From the NCBI GenBank assembly GCA_022539475.1, contig VCMS01000124.1, positions 86,605-150,604 of the forward strand: 64,000 bases of DNA, given 5' to 3'. The notes beneath the pieces are model-generated. The model had not been told where the DNA came from. It saw nothing but the letters and a program-made list of their open reading frames with translations, and made no database searches. The position numbers were made by a program, and so were the translations under genes. This stretch comes from Gracilaria domingensis. Taxonomy: Eukaryota; Rhodophyta; Florideophyceae; Gracilariales; Gracilariaceae. The first letter of the stretch is position 1. Every line of letters begins with the position of its first letter. Positions 9,990-22,335 of this stretch are shown in pieces.

Positions 9990-11829
9990 GTCGAGTGTGC
10001 CATCCTCTGCAAGTTGTCGTGCGGATACTTTTGAGGCTAAAGACATTCTGTTAACTCTTCACGGGACCAAAACGGGGAGCTCCTGTCATAGATTCGAGGC
10101 CCCTCCCTCATCTTTATGAAGTAGTATTCTTACTTCAATCACTGGACCCTCTCAAGACCAAACCAAAAGCGTTAGAGATACATACTCAGTTATTCTAGAA
10201 TATGCAAAGAAAGACGAGGCAGGAAGAAGTATATGTCTTGCGAGGGAGGGTATATCTCAGGCGGTACTCTCAAGCGTTCTGATTACATATCTCTTATTCC
10301 GTCGTTCATCGAAACCCCCTTGACGGTAGGATTGATCCAAAGTTTGTTTCTATGCAGTCTGTTGGGAACAAGGAGAGCTCTCTTCGAACAGTTACGCAAC
10401 TTGCATCCAGACAAATTGAAGCTGATTAATACTCCAGAAATCGAAAACCTCTAGTCAGAGACGCTACTCACTGCAATAGAATCATCCACGTCACGTTTAT
10501 TTCGAACGATACGTACTCAAATCAGCAACTTTACAAACACAAATCTATCCCCAATGCAATGCAACTTTTTTGCCAAAGGTTTACATATAGATTTGTCCAC
10601 GTCGAAGAAAGGCAGGTCACTGAATGGAACCTTCACAAAGGCAGATCTCCTTTAAATGATGGAGGCCAAAGCATACAAAAACCTTGACATGGTTTTCCTT
10701 TCGTAAAGGAATTCTTTGAAATCTGATAGGGAGCGCAGGACAGGGCTTCAATCAAAACAGTTTTCTCTCAGTACTCGGGCGTCGCTTGGACTAGTTATAG
10801 GTGCAATCGTGGCGCATGATGTAATGAAAACTCTATTTCGTCCCTTCGGTGGCAGATTGAAGCCTTTAACGCTCCTCGACAAAGTCGTGGGCAGGAATTC
10901 ATAGCTCTAGACCTGGGAGTCTGAGGTTCTATCTCGACTCTCAACAGAAGAAAAACTAACACCATTGGCAGCCTTTTACGGCATCTCCGCAACACGTCGA
11001 TTAATGTCTTCTCTTGTATTGTTGGTGACAGGCTTTGTTAACGGAAGGTGAAGCGATACGATTTCAAAATTGGAACGATAATCATGTGCTACCAGCTCAA
11101 GCACACAGGGCTGAACGGTTTTCATGCCTACCATCTGTTTTGCTTTCTGCGACGACTCTCGTCGCCATTCTGTTTCATAGAGTTTTATACTGAATGAATT
11201 TAGCATATAAGAGCTGCTACAAACCCCGTTCTCTAAACCTCTGAAAATCATGTAGTAGTTAGCCTATCAGGACTCCATTTAGTTATTTATGGTGTTTCGC
11301 AGAGAGCTCGCTCTATTACCCCTATAAATCCGGTATTATATGGTCGTTGGAGGCCTTCATCGCTGTTTGTCAGACCGTCACAACGAACAAATTAGATTCA
11401 GATATATAAATTGAACGCTAAAGCGGAAGCGCTCATGCTATTAGATAATACCTTATCTTCATCCTCGGTAGAATTTGTATCTTCACGGGAAAAAGTTGTG
11501 GCGAGTATTTAAGTAGCTACATACTGTCGTCACTCTGTTTTTTTATGCATCTCATCCCTGCGCATTACCACTTTTGTGCGTGAGGGTGTTGGCGCGCTTC
11601 GGTGGTACGTCTCTTCGCCACTTTGATCAGTTTAAATAGTGTAGTGTGTCAGACACTACACAAATTGTAACAAGGTCGCGTATTATGTTACTGGTTGAGC
11701 ATCAATTGGATGAAAAACTAGTTGATATATCTCTAAAAGATCTGTACTGAGCTCGCAACAAAATCGTTGCAAGGAATGCAACCGATTGTGTTTTGGGAGG
11801 TATCAAAACGCTACAGAATGGCCTCAAAA
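9990..11829. other. Probable decayed 3' part of the transposase, no intact gene
   Basis: Stop codons interrupt every frame. Short coding-like patches in the orientation of the upstream transposase (for example around 10220-10480 and 10980-11250) suggest a degraded remainder of the element. At about 11640 an inverted repeat GTGTAGTGT...ACACTACAC is present. No clean element terminus could be placed. Confidence 0.4.
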
Positions 11830-12061
11830 AGTTCCTTCTAGCGAAGGGTTTTGGTGGACGTAGATTTATGCGAACAATGGTAGCGCTCTCCATTCATGCG
11901 TTTTGAAGCGCTCCTAATACTCAAGATATACTCTAATTAATGTACAGCTTTTTGCCATCCCGCCAATCCACGTAGACAGCGGTGCCAACGTGTTCGCGGG
12001 CGGGTGCATGGTAATGAGTGCAAGAAGTGTTGAGGAAGGGGTTTTGGGAGGTCTCGGCATG

Positions 12062-12730
12062 GTTCTAAAATGTGACCAGAACGTGCCCACCGGCGTGGGG
12101 GGGATCGGTTGTGTTAGGGTGGCTACCCTAACACAACCGCACCCCCCCGTCCGCGGGCACGTTTTGGCCGGTTTTTTAAAAAATGTGCTTTTTTATGCCC
12201 TCGGGCGGGGGGGTCCGTTCGTGTTAGGGTACCTACCCTAACACGAACGGACCCCCCCGCCCGCGGGCACGTTTTGGCCGGTTTTTTAAAAAATGTGCTT
12301 TTTTATGCACTCGGGCGGGGGGGTCCGTTCGTGTTAGGGTACCTACCCTAACACGAACGGACCCCCCCGCCCGCGGGCACGTTTTGGCCGGTTTTTTAAA
12401 AAATGTGCTTTTTTATGCACTCGGGCGGGGGGGTCCGTTCGTGTTAGGGTACCTACCCTAACACGAACGGACCCCCCCGCCCGCGGGCACGTTTTGGCCG
12501 ATTTTTTCAAAAATGTGCGATTTCATGCCCGCGGGCGGGGGGGTCCGGTCGTGTTAGGGTACCTACCCTAACACGACCGACCCCCACCCGCCCGCGGGCT
12601 CGTTTTCGCCTCATTCTGGTAGCGTCCACAGACCTCCCAAAACACACACCGCACGCATATCCAGCCAAAACGTAACGTGCCCGCGGGCAGGGTGGTTGAG
12701 TTGTGTTAGGGTAACGACCCTAACACAACT
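12062..12730. repeat. 110-bp tandem array of long palindromes with TTAGGG/CCCTAA core
   Basis: GTGTTAGGGT occurs at 12111, 12221, 12331, 12441 and 12551 (exactly 110 bp apart) and once more at 12703. In each regular unit GTGTTAGGGTA and its reverse complement sit around 2 nt, and the pairing extends through GTCCGTTC and a G7/C7 run to arms of about 28-30 bp. Units are joined by about 50 bp containing GTTTTGGCCGGTTTTTTAAAAAA and an AT-rich stretch. No ORF runs through it. It is a satellite-like hairpin array, not a telomere, since TTAGGG is not itself tandem. Confidence 0.9.
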
Positions 12731-12899
12731 TGATCTCGCGCGCTGCCAATACGACAGAATGACATTACGACATGTCTGATGACACTCGTCTGCAACAACC
12801 CATCGCCAGCAAACCTCCGCGCCGCCCACGGAGCGCGCGGCGCCATTCCTGCAGGCGGTGCGTCGTTCAACGACGTTTCCGTGCCAGCTCATCCTGGAT

Positions 12900-14990
12900 G
12901 GCCCATGCGTGCGAGACTTGGCTGCTGTGAGCGCGTCATCATGCTACGTGAATCAGCACCAGTTTATGTGCACCACGCGTGACCAAGCGCCCTTCGCTAT
13001 CATGGAGTGGAGACCGGAAACTTCACGATTCGGGCGCCGCGCACAGTGCGAGGAGTAGCGCGGCGGCGACCGCGCTTGTGTGCAGCGCGCGCGTCATGGC
13101 GGCGAGCTCATTCCGCGCGGCGGCGATGCGTTATATTACCGCGCTCAAAGGCGCGGTAGCGGAGCTGGTTCGCTTTGGAGGCGCGAAGTAGTGACGAAGG
13201 CGCGCCTTTTGGTGACGAGGCTGAGCCACCGCGCGCCTCGTGGCGGCTGAGAGCGAGGCGCGCGCAGAAATTGCGCGGACGTGGCCCGTAGTAGAAGGTG
13301 ACAAAGTGAGATCCGACTCAAGCAACAACTGCGGCGAAAACGGCGAAGCTCGTTTACGCGCTCAATATGGTGTATTAACTCATGCAACAGCTGCACGCGC
13401 ATCGCTCGCCCTTGGCGCACGCACGCCCGGCTGCGAAGTGCGCGCCCCTCGCCGCGATACGCATCAGGCAGCGCTGCGCGTTGCGCGGGCGCTTTTTCGC
13501 GCTCGTCAGCGCATGGCGCCAAACTCGGCGAGCACGCCGCCGGCCACGAACGCGAGCGCGACGGCAAACGGCGGCGATGAGAAACGAGCGCTGCGGCTCG
13601 CACATCGCCACAAGCATCACGTCGGCCTTGTCGGCGCGCGCAGTGCGGGTGTGCACGTCGGCGCCGATGACGCGCGTGATGGCGCCCTACGAAGGCTGCG
13701 CGCCCACCAGCAGCACCTCGAAGCCCTTGATCAGAAGCGTCAAGGCAGAGAGCACGTCAGTGAGTATCTTGTACAGCAACATGCTTAGCGTGTCAACGTC
13801 TGCGATGAGTTCCACCGGCATGAGGTTGAACAGCAACGGCAGCTTGAAGATGGCCACGCTGCTCACTGTGGGCGCGTCGTTGTCGCGCTGCAGCGCGCGC
13901 GCGCACAGCAGCAGGGCCAGCCGCATTGGCGTATAATCGCGCGCCGACGGCGACAGCAGCTCACTGCCGAGCGCCGCACTGCCTGGCAGTGCCACGAACG
14001 CCCGCGCTGGAACGTAGCTGGGTGCTGTCCAGTTGCGGCGCTCCGCCACCGTCGTCGCCACCAGCGTCGCAGCATCATAGGCGGCGCGCGCAGCCACGGG
14101 TCCAGTTAAGCGCTCACGAACGTGCGCACGCGTGGCGGCATGCCGAGGCCCGGGTTGGCATTGGTGGCGGCAGTCGCCACGTAGCACGCGCCGCCGCGCT
14201 TGGCGAACAACGCCGAGTGGCGCACGCAGTGCTGCCCGCCCAGCGCGGCCGCCGCGAGAAAGAGACGCCCGGCGCGGTGGCGTGGCAGTGCCGACAGCAC
14301 GGCCAGCGGCGGCGGCAACGTCGCCGCGCTTGGCCTGACGAAGCGCGGCACGGCGCGAGCCAGCGCGGCGGAGAAGTCGGCGACGCTGCCACACAACGCG
14401 CCCGCGTGCAGCTGGCGCGCGGCGGAAGCCGCTAGCGCGTCGGAGACTAAACTAGGGTCGGGCACAGCCCAGACGCGCACCGCAACGTAGCGCCGCTGCA
14501 CGCCGTGCCAAGGCCAGGGGGTTGGCGGCGCGCTGATCACACGTGGGCATGGCAGCGCGCTCGTCTACCAGCAGCGCCGATCGCAGCCGCGCCTCCAGAG
14601 GCGGCAGCTGGGCCAGCAACGCCACTACCGAGCGCGCCAGCGCGCGTGCAGCCAAAACCGGTGCCTCTGGCAGCCCCAGCAGCGTGGCGTTTACCGGCAC
14701 CACCGCCGGCCACGGCCGGCGCCGCCGAGGCTTCTGGCAGCGAGTCGGGCGTGGTCGGCTGGGCTCACGCGCGTTTGCAGTACAGCAGCAGCGCTACAGG
14801 GAGGGCAAGGACCCGGAGAGGGAACGCGGTACGGCGCGCTCATGGCACGTGAGTTGGCCATGGCGGCGGCAGCAGCGGAGTGAGACGCATAGCATGCCCG
14901 TTGGCGGTGCGCGCCGGGCGGCGCCGCGCGCGCGCACGGTGCCCCGTTTGAGCGCTCTGCGGCGGCACGGGGCTTTGCTGCCGGCGTCGC
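12900..14990 (-). pseudogene. GC-rich degraded coding DNA, product unknown
   Basis: Base composition jumps well above the flanks. On the minus strand, frames at 14540-14106 and 14394-13687 read as fairly natural protein (for example TVSSVAIFKLPLLFNLMPVE and LSALTLLIKGFEVLLVG). They are in different frames, broken by shifts and stops, and continue in yet another frame near 13650. I do not recognise the product. The same DNA occurs inverted at 60.9-62.9 kb with additional base losses. Many other ORFs here are shadows created by the high GC content. Confidence 0.4.
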
Positions 14991-14999
14991 GTCATGCGA

Positions 15000-15686
<687 letters not shown>

Positions 15687-16311
15687 TTAAGCGAGCGCGG
15701 GAAATTGATAAAGTGTGTCGTGAAAATGTTTACAAAAAAGAAATGAGCTGCAGGCGCACTGCAGCCACGATGCAGCCATATGCGATTAGCTCATCGCCAA
15801 TATTCAGCTGGAGGAAGCCTCGCGAGACGCCTCCGCGGCATGCGGCCGTTTTGGGGCGAGGCGGGTGCACGAGATTGGGGACGGTTCTCACACGTACCTC
15901 TACAGAATAACTTTCCGGGAGACGGAGAGGGAGGATCCGAACGCGTGATGGGCGAGATATAGGTGAAGAGTGGGGACGGTGCGGAATGGGAAGGAATGGT
16001 GGGATAATTGAGGTGAGATGCGTTGCGATTTGCATCGCAACTCGGGGAAAAATGGAAACGCAAACTAGCACAAGCGCAGATTAGAGAGAGGGTCGCGGAA
16101 AAGAGTGGATGGAGCGGTGCGGCGAAATAGAACCTTTACAAAAACTAGGAGACCCAAGAATTAAACTGCACGAGATGGAATTTAATATTCCAAAATTTTT
16201 TAATTTTTTGAGTGCCAACCACTGCCACCCCCTCGCGCGCCCCAAAAAGCCCAAAAACTAGCTTAGTTTCCAAAGCGAACAGACTATATTCCACTTTGCA
16301 GAACACAGACG

Positions 16312-18082
16312 ATGTTTATAAAATGTTCGCCTCACGTGCTGCTTCCATTGACGGGTATGATTCTATGCTACACCGGCTTCGACCGCGATGAGAGGGATGA
16401 GATATCCAAAAAATCAGTCAGCTTGGGAGCCTCTTATTCCAAGGGTCTTTCAATAGAGTGCACGCATCTCATCTGCAGGTCTCCTACTGGTGACAAGTAC
16501 AATTTCGCGAAGGAGGTTCCACATATGTTCATCGTGCGATTGCAATGGCTGGAACAATGCGTCAAGCTCAACCTGATTCTGGACCAAAGTCGATTCGCAT
16601 TCGAAACGGAAGAGGCAAGAGAGACGCGCCCCAGCTCGGGAACAGAAGTTCCCACAAGCATGGTAACCAGTAGTGCGACCAACTCAACGTCGCACTCCAA
16701 AGATCGCTTATCCTTCACCAAACGGCAGGATGCGCGTCCAGGTGATATGTTGGACGCGGTTACACTTTATCTCACTGAACGCCCGCTTCGTGATAATCAC
16801 AAGCACGCTCCGTTGCGAGCAAAAGCTCTCCAACTTGCGAATCTAGGAGGTGCTTCGATTTCGATCGAGCTAACAGACATGGTGAACTATAATGTCGTTG
16901 TTCACATTCCTATCGCGCCACCGGACATACCCCATATTCGCGAAGCACAGGAACGTGGTACAATGGCCGCCATGCTTGAGTGGATTGAAGATTGTATTTT
17001 GCAACAAAAACTATTGGATACTGCCAAGTACCATGTGCCACAGTTAGCAGAAGTGACGATGCCAGAACCTTCGCAACCCAGCAGTCAAGCGCAGATTGTA
17101 ACTTCTTCTACTTTTCTTGGTCTGCGAGTGGCAGTGGGACCACTCGCCGTACGAGATGCGTCAACAGCCTATACTGTTTGTTCGCAGCTGTCTTCAGGTC
17201 GTGCAAAGATTCTGGCACACGACGCCGCGGGATACGTCACGAGCGGAAGCCCGACGCACGTTTTGTGTGGGCATAATATGACTTCAACGGAATTGGAGGT
17301 CATCAAAGATGCGCAGAGCAGAAACTCGAGAGTTCTTAAGGTGACTCAGTTTTGGGTTGATATGTGTGTGAAGGTAGAGGGACTACTGCTCGTTTCAGTA
17401 TGTTCGTTGTTCTGCCCAGTGCCGTATGAAACTCCCTTGCAGGACTTTGTGGTGCAGAAAGTTTCATTGTCAATAAGTGGCTTTCAAAATTCGCGGGAAC
17501 GAGACTGGAATCGACGGCAAGAGGTGCTCAAGAGAATGGCTGTGTTGTTGGGTGCCAAATGTAGTGAGCGTATGCACAGGCGACAAACGAGCAGAGAGTC
17601 GGATTGGAGATAGCCAGAAAGTGCTCAAGGCGCGGGAATGGGGTATAAAAGTGGTGACCCATGAGTAGCTGCTGGCTTGTGCAAGGGCAGGCAAGGTGGT
17701 TGGTGCTGAAGGGTATGCCCTAGGAATGGAGGGGACTCCGACGTGTTCACCCGCTTCGAAGACTGGCGCTGCTGCGGAGCTAAGCCAATCGAAAGGAAAC
17801 AGGACGGCTGAATTGCGGGATGCGGAAGCAATTAACTTGTTTCAAAAGCTAACCGAGAAGTTTGATAGGGAGGCGGCGGAGACGGACGATGAGAGACCGG
17901 GTGACGGCATGGTGGATAACATTCGATTCTCTGGTAGATCTCGATCAACGAGTAGAGAGCGTATGGAGGACGAACGGTCTTGGAGCATGGATGCGAGTAA
18001 AAATCAGGTGATTGTACACAGGGGCCTGACACTGCCACCCTCGCCGACGCAGAGGGTGAAGCGGGCGAGACAAACTATGTGA
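16312..18082 (+). pseudogene. BRCT-repeat protein, TopBP1/Dpb11-like, with one frameshift and one stop
   Basis: The frame opens exactly beyond the inverted-repeat boundary. Residues 8-90 form a BRCT repeat (LTGMILCYTGFDRDER, CTHLICRSPTGDKYNFAKE, FIVRLQWLEQC). A second, weaker unit lies around residues 140-235 (ISIELTDMVNYNVVVHI, LEWIEDCI), a third around 265-350 (ATYVT-like core; RVLKVTQFWVDMC). After a frame change near 17570 a last unit reads KAREWGIKVVTHE then TAG where BRCT domains have tryptophan, and the same frame continues to 18082 with a Ser/Arg-rich tail. The protein probably acted as a phosphopeptide-binding checkpoint scaffold. It may be the continuation of the BRCT unit at 6704. 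The shift could be a sequencing error; the Trp-to-stop change is harder to explain so. Confidence 0.65.
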
Positions 18083-18506
18083 GTACAGATGTGTGCAGTC
18101 AAGCAGAAGTTATTGGCGCCGTGACGTTGTGGGCGCCGTGACGAGAGTGGCTTGGAGGGATTGAGTGTGCGAAGGTGGAGGACGCAGCACGAGGACAGCG
18201 AAGGCCGAGCGGAGAACCGCCACCGCCCCCGCCGCGCCCGTCCCACCTGGAACTTCTTCCACCACAGCATCACCGCTTCTCGCAAAATCTGCCCCAACGT
18301 TTCAGCAATGGCCTCCGTTCGTCGCAGTCAACTCTCAAGCGCGGCACTGTAACTCTCGCTGCCAAGAACACAACAACTACGATGCAATTGCTCTTCGTAT
18401 CCCCGTTGAGCCTTCTATTCCCCGTTCAAAACCCCTTCAACCCGCCATTCACCCCCTCTCATGGTCCGCCGTGCTCGCATCCCCGCCCAAGAACCGCCGT
18501 GTCACT

Positions 18507-19476
18507 ATGACGCTCAGCACCGCAGAGAAAACATCGTCTAAGAAGAAGAACAGCCTACCCGAAGTCGATGGCTCCTTCACCGATATTGATGGCCTTCAGG
18601 TCTACTACACCCGCACCGAACCGCCCAACAGCTCGCACGCTCTCCTGCTCCACTTGTGCATCCACGGCCTTGGTGCCTCCTTCTTCTCGTTTTCGCCGGT
18701 TATCCAATCCCTACACTCTCCGTATGATCCGCCCATCATTGCATACGACACACCAGCCCTTGGATTCACATCGCGTCCGGGCAAGCTTCACTTCTACACC
18801 CCGGGCTTTTCGGCGCGCATCGCGTCATCACTAGCGATGGCGTTCTCGCCCGATCGAAAATATATGGTCATGGCGCATAGCATGGGCGCCCTAGCCGCCT
18901 GCCGCCTCCTTTTAAAGGAGCCCTCCTGCATTGCGAATGTCGTGCTGATCGCGCCAGCAATCTTGCCTGGCAGTCATCTTCCGTCGTGGTTGCAGCGTGG
19001 GCTTCGGGTCCTTTCCTTTGTACTCCTCAACTGTGCTGTCGCCTTGGCTGGTCATTTTATGAGTCGGGCTTCGTCAGGAAGGCTTTTGGCGCTCTCCACT
19101 ACGTCTTGCACGACATCCTTCGCGAAAGCTCCCGGATGAAATCGTTGAAGGTTATCGCCTGCCGCTGAAAGCTCCCAGTTGGGAGCGTGGTGTTATTTAT
19201 TTTTCGAGGGCGACATTGAAAGAACGGGCGAAGGCTCTGGACACCGCCGAGGATTTTGTTGAGATGATCGATCAGTTGACATACCCACCTCGAATTCTTA
19301 TTGTGCATGGTTAAAGTTGTGCCGTGGTGCTATTCGCAAATTCTCGCAAACTTGGAGACGGATTCGGCGCTAAACTCAAAATCATGGAGCGCTGTGGTCA
19401 TGTACCGCACGAAGAAGCTCCCATCGAGTTTTGCGACATTGTGTACGACTTTTTGCACGACGCAGATGTCTTGTAA
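18507..19476 (+). pseudogene. Alpha/beta hydrolase of the epoxide-hydrolase/MEST type, decayed
   Basis: Start at the ATG of MTLSTAEKTSSKKK. Fold landmarks are VYYTRTEPPN, LLLHLCIHGLGASFFSFSPV (oxyanion HG motif), DTPALGFTSRP, and the nucleophile elbow YMVMAHSMGALAACRLLL, with A-H-S-M-G in place of the usual G-H-S-M-G. The frame changes near 19045 (to FYESGFVRKAFGALHYVL) and again near 19125 (to LPDEIVEGYRLPLKAPSWERG). An in-frame TAA then follows PPRILIVHG, exactly where the catalytic Asp loop should be. The frame resumes and includes ERCGHVPHEEAP, the catalytic-His region, ending at 19476. Two shifts could be sequencing loss, but the TAA suggests a pseudogene. Confidence 0.7.
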
Positions 19477-19656
19477 TGATAATATGGTGCCCCAGACTGC
19501 TGGGGAAGGACGTTTCGTCTAGATTTCCAACCTCGTGAAATATCATACCCGTGCCTGTTCTGCTCAACTTGGAACCGTTATCTGCAAGGTTTGTAACAAC
19601 GATAATCGGATTTGGGGGGAAGGAGCAACAGCACTTTTTGCATCGGTTGATCTGTT

Positions 19657-21806
19657 TCAGATATTGAGATACGCAGGTTCCTCGCTGCGAGGCGCCAGAA
19701 AGACTGCTTCTATCTGTTTCTTGTGTCTGCCGGTTGCACTTGCGTATTCTATGGCTTGCTCCTTGTCGATCTGCTGTACATGCTCGATCAGTTTGTTCAT
19801 TAGCCTATCTCGTGTAATTTCAACGCTCTGTATTTTATCCGCCGGATCTCTTGTACATTGCTCGGGATCGTGTAGCTCTTTAAACACTGCGATAATTGCG
19901 TTGGCCACATCTGGAGCATATTTAGTAATGGTCTTCTTTCTCTCCGCTGCATCTTTCTGCGCTGCGCCTCGCACCAGTTTTGTCTTGAGTTGCAAGCAAC
20001 ACTGTGATATGGCGCGCTTTACACAGGTTTTGATGGCGTCGGAATCGTCGCCTTTGTACTTCTTTCCAGTGCCCTTCAACGGGATCTTGGTAGAAACGAT
20101 GCTGCAAATCACACCAATGCGATCGGTCGTAGGAGAGATCTTGTAGTTGTTCCAGCGTATCGAGTCGCGTGCAGTCTTGGTGACAACGTCATTGCCAGCC
20201 TCGAATAAGAGCGGGATGCGGTTGGCAAAGCGGGAGATGTTGATGCCCGGCTTCATTCCAGAACCACCCAGCGCGACGCCGGCCTCCACAATAAACGGGT
20301 GCCCCTCAAACACATCTGCTGGCTCTGCGTGCGTGGCAACCAGATTGGGCTTGAACTCTTTGGTGAGGTCCAGACACAAGTTGTACTCACCGGCCGCCGA
20401 AAGAAAAGAGCCGTTGGCCTTTTCGAAGCGCGCGGCGTGCAACAAGGCGTCGATCTGTCGGGTGCGGTTGAGGTTGAGGTCGTTGGCGGTCATGTGGGTG
20501 GTGAAATCGGCGCCCAGCCCGTTGATAAGGCGCACGGCCAGCGTGCGCCGAATGGCTTCAAACTGCGAAGAAAGAAAGCGCACAAGGGTGGTGGACGGTT
20601 TGATCTGCTCGATCAACTGCTTTAGAATGAGCTGATTGACGGACGAGGGGTGATGCTTGATTTAGCGCGGCGGGGGCGGCATGTGATCGGTGCGGCAGGA
20701 GAAGATGGCCTCAAAGTCCTTGGCACTGGAGGCATCAAGCTCGGAGTGAAACTTGAAGCGAAACTGCGCGTAGGGCGTGATGACGGCCATCTGGCGCATG
20801 TTGGTGAGAATCTTGGAGCGATAGGTGCTCCAGTTGCTCTCGATGGTGACTGACACTGTTGTGCCACGCCATTTGCGTGCGTTATCGGACTGGGTGTGCT
20901 TGATGACAGTGAGCAAATTGTTGGTGATGTAAATGTCGAGCACGCATTCGCTGATCGGGCAGTGTTGCTGCGCTGTGGTGCTGTGCACCGGTAGGTTGGT
21001 ACTCATCTTGGCCCAGATGAGCGTCATCTTGGAACCGAGCCCCAATTTACCGTGCGCCTGCCGCACGCAGTACTTGGTGCCCCCCAGGACGCGCTCCATC
21101 ATCTTGGGCACGTCGCCGTGCGCCATGCCGCAGCCGTTGTCTTGCACGGTGACGCGGAAGACATCGCTGCCTAGCTGCCACGGGGGCTTCTTCGGCGCGG
21201 CGGGCTGCTGCTGCTGCACAGCGTGCTGCGTGGCGCTGTGGGGTGCACTGTTTGCGGCACGCTTCGCAAGGCGCTTCTCCTTGCCCTCGCGGAGCCTGCG
21301 CTCTTTGACACTCTCCACGTCCTTGTACAGCGAGTGGTCGGCGCGCGCGCGCACGGAGTTCATGCCCAGCATGGCGCGGAAGCGGTGTCAGTAGTACTGC
21401 ACATTAAGTGGCACCCATTTACATAGATTAGCACCCCTTTAAGCATCTGCTTCTTTCACTATTAAAGCAGTGCTGAGGAGAACCAGACACACAGTCTTGT
21501 TCTCCAACGCCTCACTACGCATTCGCTCTCACAAGCGGTGCGGCAAATGCGCTGCACGGTGAGTGACGCGTTCGGCAGCTGGATGATGGCCTCTGCGGCG
21601 TCGAGGGCGTTTTCTAAGAGCTCGCGGATGGTGGTGTACAGCGACTTGCCGGCGTTGTCGACGCCGGCGATGTTCTTGTTCCCAGCGAAGAACTCGACCG
21701 GCGACTTGAACTTGAGCTTGGCGTCGGACTTGGGGGTGAGGCGTGCTCGCTTGCGTGGCGCGGAGAGCGCTCGCGCGTGCGCCGGCTTGCGCTTCCGATG
21801 GGGCAT
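19657..21806 (-). CDS. TOP6B: DNA topoisomerase VI subunit B, full length but interrupted
   Basis: ATP-binding subunit of the type IIB topoisomerase VI, which in plants and algae supports endoreduplication. From ATG 21806: KFKSPVEFFAGNKNIAGVDN, the N-box SLYTTIRELLENALDAAE, then after a gap LGMNSV, the ATP motif VQDNGCGMAH, GLGSKMTLIWAKMST, the transducer part ending TDHMPPPPR, and the C-terminal transducer/tail from 20661 to 19657 (NRIPLLFEAGNDVVTKTA, STKIPLKGTGKKYK). Total coding length of about 665 residues matches the family. Two defects are seen. About 150 nt (21388-21540) interrupt the frame and could be a non-canonical intron. A TAA at 20662-20664 lies in an otherwise continuous frame, just before the conserved HHPSSVNQLILKQLIEQI. 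Either a recent pseudogene or error. GC-rich. Confidence 0.85.
21380..21540 (-). repeat. Frame-breaking segment flanked by 8-bp direct repeats inside TOP6B
   Basis: CACCGCTT (minus strand) occurs at 21540-21533 and again at 21387-21380, bracketing 145 nt. The enclosed DNA has a GTGAG near its 5' side and a TGCAG near its 3' side, as an intron would. GT-AG removal does not restore the TOP6B frame by my count. It could be an introner-like insertion with target duplication, or an intron plus a base error. Confidence 0.5.
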
Positions 21807-22335
21807 GGTGGGGAGTGAAACGCTGTAACGTGGGGAGGGAGGGGGAGGGGGTGAGAGGAGCGAGCAAGCAAGCAAGCAAAGGGAGCAACGGAGGAGCAAC
21901 GGGGGCCCGGCAGAGGCGGTGGCGGCAGCGGTGGCGGCGCGAGGCGCGAGACGCGAGAAGCGAGACGCGCGCCAAAATGGAGGGAAAAGAATAGGGAAGG
22001 AAGCGCGCAAAGGGAATAGCTGCGCGCGCCACGTCACGGCGGTTCTCGTCATGGCCTACTAGCGACAGCGGCGCGCGCGCACGGCGCCCACGCGCCGCCG
22101 CCGCCGCCACCGGCCGCGCCGCCGCGTCACGCCGCCGCGTCAAGTGCGGCACGCCCCACGTCGCGCGGCGCCTGATTCGTTGTCCGCTGTAATGGGCGCC
22201 TTTCTTCTTTCTCAAACCAACCGCATAAAAGAGCAAAAAAGCCGCGCGTACACCGCCGCCACGTGGCGCGCGCCCGCGCGTCGCGTGCGTGCGCGCACCC
22301 AAAATCGCGCGCTCGCTGCGCGTGGTGCGCGCGTT

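Noticed and set aside
11630-11665. CACTA terminal repeat for the Plavaka-like element
   Set aside because: CACTAC/GTAGTG motifs occur here and near 7412, but the sequences next to them do not match as inverted repeats and no target duplication was found.
12062-12730. CRISPR array or telomere
   Set aside because: Linkers between palindromes are conserved rather than unique spacers, no cas genes are present and the genome is eukaryotic. TTAGGG is only a core inside each palindrome and is not itself tandemly repeated.
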